From DATGMP01 sp035293565 (GTDB lineage Bacteria > Pseudomonadota > Alphaproteobacteria > BOG-932 > Roseiterribacteraceae): DNA of 64,000 bases. The position numbers were made by a program, and so were the translations under genes. The notes below the pieces were generated by a model. It was not told the DNA's origin, searched no databases, and worked only from the letters and a program-made list of their open reading frames with translations. The DNA lies in contig DATGMP010000070.1 of the NCBI GenBank assembly GCA_035293565.1, positions 1 to 64,000 of the forward strand. Reading direction: 5' to 3'. Each line of letters begins with the position of its first letter. Positions within the stretch are counted from its first letter, which is position 1. Shown here piece by piece: positions 62,593 to 64,000 of this stretch.

Positions 62593-62904
62593 CCGAGCCT
62601 GATCCCTTCGACCGGCCGCTTCGATAAGCGGAATCCGTACAACACTTATTTGGTGCAAGAGTCGTGCCAGAGCCGCAACCTATTGATACGGCCTGAATTA
62701 ACCAATTGCGCAGTTTGTAGTTGTAAAGGATCCCGACACCTTTCGATTGCTATTCTGGAAGGCGCGGCAAACCCAGGCGGCGAACGCCGTCGCCCCTAAC
62801 GCCGCCTTTACCGGGACGGAGAACAATCCGTCCGTGGCGACTCGTGAGCACGAGTCGCCAAAGATCACACGAGCTGCGAGGAAATCAGGAAGTGCGGAGG
62901 ATGA
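62593..62904. other. Intergenic region, PEP-CTERM gene / tRNA-Val
   Basis: This 312-base gap contains the upstream region of the PEP-CTERM gene (an AT-rich stretch near 62690-62750) and the palindrome at 62835-62860 past the tRNA. No gene is seen. Confidence 0.6.
62835..62860. terminator. 26-bp palindrome past tRNA-Val, possible terminator
   Basis: TGGCGACTCGTG and CACGAGTCGCCA are perfect 12-bp arms around AG. It lies 44 nt past the tRNA 3' end. A nearby GGACGG/CCGTCC pair adds a second stem. No T-tract follows, so the terminator role is uncertain. Confidence 0.45.
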
Positions 62905-62979
62905 TGGTGGGCGCGGCAGGGATTGAACCTACGACCCCTTCCATGTCAAGGAAGTGCTCTCCCGCTGAGCTACGCGCCC
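62905..62979 (-). tRNA. tRNA-Val (GAC anticodon)
   Basis: The 75-nt cloverleaf on the minus strand has acceptor GGGCGCG/CGCGCCC, D-arm GCTCAGCGGGAGAGC, anticodon stem CTTCC/GGAAG with loop TTGACAT (anticodon GAC), T-arm GTAGG-TTCAATC-CCTGC, discriminator A and encoded CCA. Confidence 0.97.
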
Positions 62980-63077
62980 CCGTCCGGCCCCAGGTCCAGG
63001 CCCTGTGCCGGAAGGCCGGCTGTTTAACATCACCCAGGATCGGTTGCAATCGGGCTCGGCTGCAAGTCCGGAAGCTC

Positions 63078-63452
63078 TTAGGCCGTGCCGGTCTGCGCCT
63101 TCAGAAGCCGATCGACCTGCCCTACAACATCCTTCAGATGGAAAGGCTTGACGACGATGTTCGGCTGGTCGGCGAACCGGCTGCGGCTTTCGAGCGCCAG
63201 CGCGGCGAAGCCGGTGATGAACATGATCCGCAGCGAGGGATCGCCCGCGGCCGCCTCCTGCGCGACCTGGACTCCGTCCTTGCCCGGCATGACGATATCC
63301 GTCAGCAGAAGGTCATAGCGCCAGCGCTTCAGCGCCGCGACCGCCGAAAGCCCGTCGCCGACGCTATCCACCGTGTGCCCGGCGCGCGACAGCGCACGAT
63401 CGAGGAAGAGGCGCAGGGTCTCATCGTCCTCAGCCAACAAAATTCGCGCCAA
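63078..63452 (-). CDS. cpdR: Response regulator CpdR (single REC domain)
   Basis: The protein is one receiver domain (124 residues): RILLAEDDETLRLFLDRAL, LLLTDIVMPGKDGV with the phospho-acceptor Asp, IMFITGFAALAL and VVKPFHLKDVVGQVD. MFITGFAA plus KPFHL are hallmarks of CpdR, which in Caulobacter directs ClpXP to degrade CtrA and other targets. TTG 63452 (MARILLAEDD) is favoured as AAGG lies 8 nt upstream; a GTG at 63458 is the alternative. The neighbouring N-formylglutamate amidohydrolase matches the common alphaproteobacterial arrangement. Confidence 0.9.
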   Translation of the reverse strand: MARILLAEDDETLRLFLDRALSRAGHTVDSVGDGLSAVAALKRWRYDLLLTDIVMPGKDGVQVAQEAAAGDPSLRIMFITGFAALALESRSRFADQPNIVVKPFHLKDVVGQVDRLLKAQTGTA

Positions 63453-63532
63453 GATCACGCCCTTTCTGGCCCGCGCAAGCTACTCCGCCCCGGTCGGGGA
63501 GTCGCACCATCGTCTCGGAAGCTTGCGATTCG

Positions 63533-64000
63533 ATGAAAAGAGCCGATTTCCCGTCGCGGGTCCATCCGCCTTTCGCACTCAAGCTGCCGAAACGACAGAC
63601 GCTGCCCGTCATCGTGGTCTCGGCCCATAGCGGCGATCGTTATCCGGCCTCCTTTCTGGCGCAGGCCGCGGCTGATCGCGCGCACCTGCGCCATTCCGAG
63701 GACTGGGCGGTCGATCGGCTCGCCGGCGCCGCGCCCGGTTTCGGCGCGCCGCTTCTGGCGGCGACCTTCCCGCGCGTGCTGCTGGACGCCAACCGCGAGC
63801 CCTTCGAGCTCGACCCCACGATGTTCGCGACCAAGCTGCCCGATTACGTCAACGCGCGGAGCGCCTGGGTGAAATCCGGCCACGGCACGCTCCATCGGCA
63901 GGCCGCGGACGGAACCGAGATCTACGGCAAGCCGCTCGATTTCGCCGAGGCGCTCGACCGGATCGAGCGCTATTACCTGCCCTTCCACGCGCAGCTCGAG
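63533..64000 (+). CDS. N-formylglutamate amidohydrolase, 3' part outside the window
   Basis: From ATG 63533 (GGAAG upstream) the frame stays open for 156 codons to the window edge. It reads PVIVVSAHSGDRYPASFLAQ, then HSEDWAVDRL, LLAATFPRVLLDANREPFELDPTMF, which are the family's zinc/substrate segments (SxHxGxxYP; DxNR-P-x-ELDP). It hydrolyses N-formylglutamate or a relative. Members next to cpdR are common in alphaproteobacteria. Divergent from cpdR (81 bp apart). Confidence 0.88.
   Translation, partial: MKRADFPSRVHPPFALKLPKRQTLPVIVVSAHSGDRYPASFLAQAAADRAHLRHSEDWAVDRLAGAAPGFGAPLLAATFPRVLLDANREPFELDPTMFATKLPDYVNARSAWVKSGHGTLHRQAADGTEIYGKPLDFAEALDRIERYYLPFHAQLE

Overview
The window is a GC-rich chromosomal segment from an alphaproteobacterium. 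The evidence is an F1-ATPase inhibitor subunit zeta, a CpdR-type response regulator beside an N-formylglutamate amidohydrolase, the dnaA / rpsT / enoyl-CoA hydratase / mutM neighbourhood, a PhaR repressor, and many tightly packed genes with 1-8 nt overlaps and GTG/TTG starts. No phage, transposase, integrase or CRISPR array was seen. I cannot name the genus.

Layout. 1-3.1 kb: 3' part of a hybrid sensor kinase, the zeta subunit, and a tandem universal stress protein with an FNR/FixK-like box upstream. 3.1-12 kb: sulfur assimilation, with a divergent siroheme gene, cobA, a fused APS-reductase/CysD gene, cysNC, the sulfate ABC transporter cysTWA (no binding-protein gene) and a threonine-dehydratase-like gene, all tightly linked. 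12.1-16 kb: dnaA, rpsT, enoyl-CoA hydratase and mutM on the minus strand. 16-18.5 kb: a CDGSH protein, a PKHD hydroxylase and a CorC-type membrane protein.

18.5-34.1 kb is the most unusual region. Four consecutive minus-strand genes (19792-32145) each encode a full TonB-dependent receptor with an extra C-terminal OmpA-like peptidoglycan-binding domain. Each has its own promoter of the same design (TTGACA, 16 nt, CATA..) and its own similar terminator hairpin. A TetR regulator lies on one side and an acyl-CoA synthetase on the other. A TonB system (exbB, two exbD, tonB) that could energise them lies at 47-49.6 kb.

34-46 kb: two glycosyltransferases, upp, a Fur-family regulator, a LysE-type exporter, a degenerate-GGDEF/EAL protein, and a polyhydroxyalkanoate cluster (phaR, a PhaE-like small protein, a PhaC-like enzyme, phaA) with a long out-of-frame overlap, then an exported methyltransferase-like protein. 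46.2-47 kb is a gene-poor gap. 49.6-56 kb: motB/motA and an RND pump with its adaptor. 56-60.2 kb: small proteins and the thiamine operon thiO-thiS-thiG-thiE plus a DUF486 membrane protein, under a clear TPP riboswitch. 60.2-64 kb: a serine-hydrolase-fold protein lacking its nucleophile, a PEP-CTERM protein, tRNA-Val(GAC), cpdR, and the start of an N-formylglutamate amidohydrolase cut by the window end.
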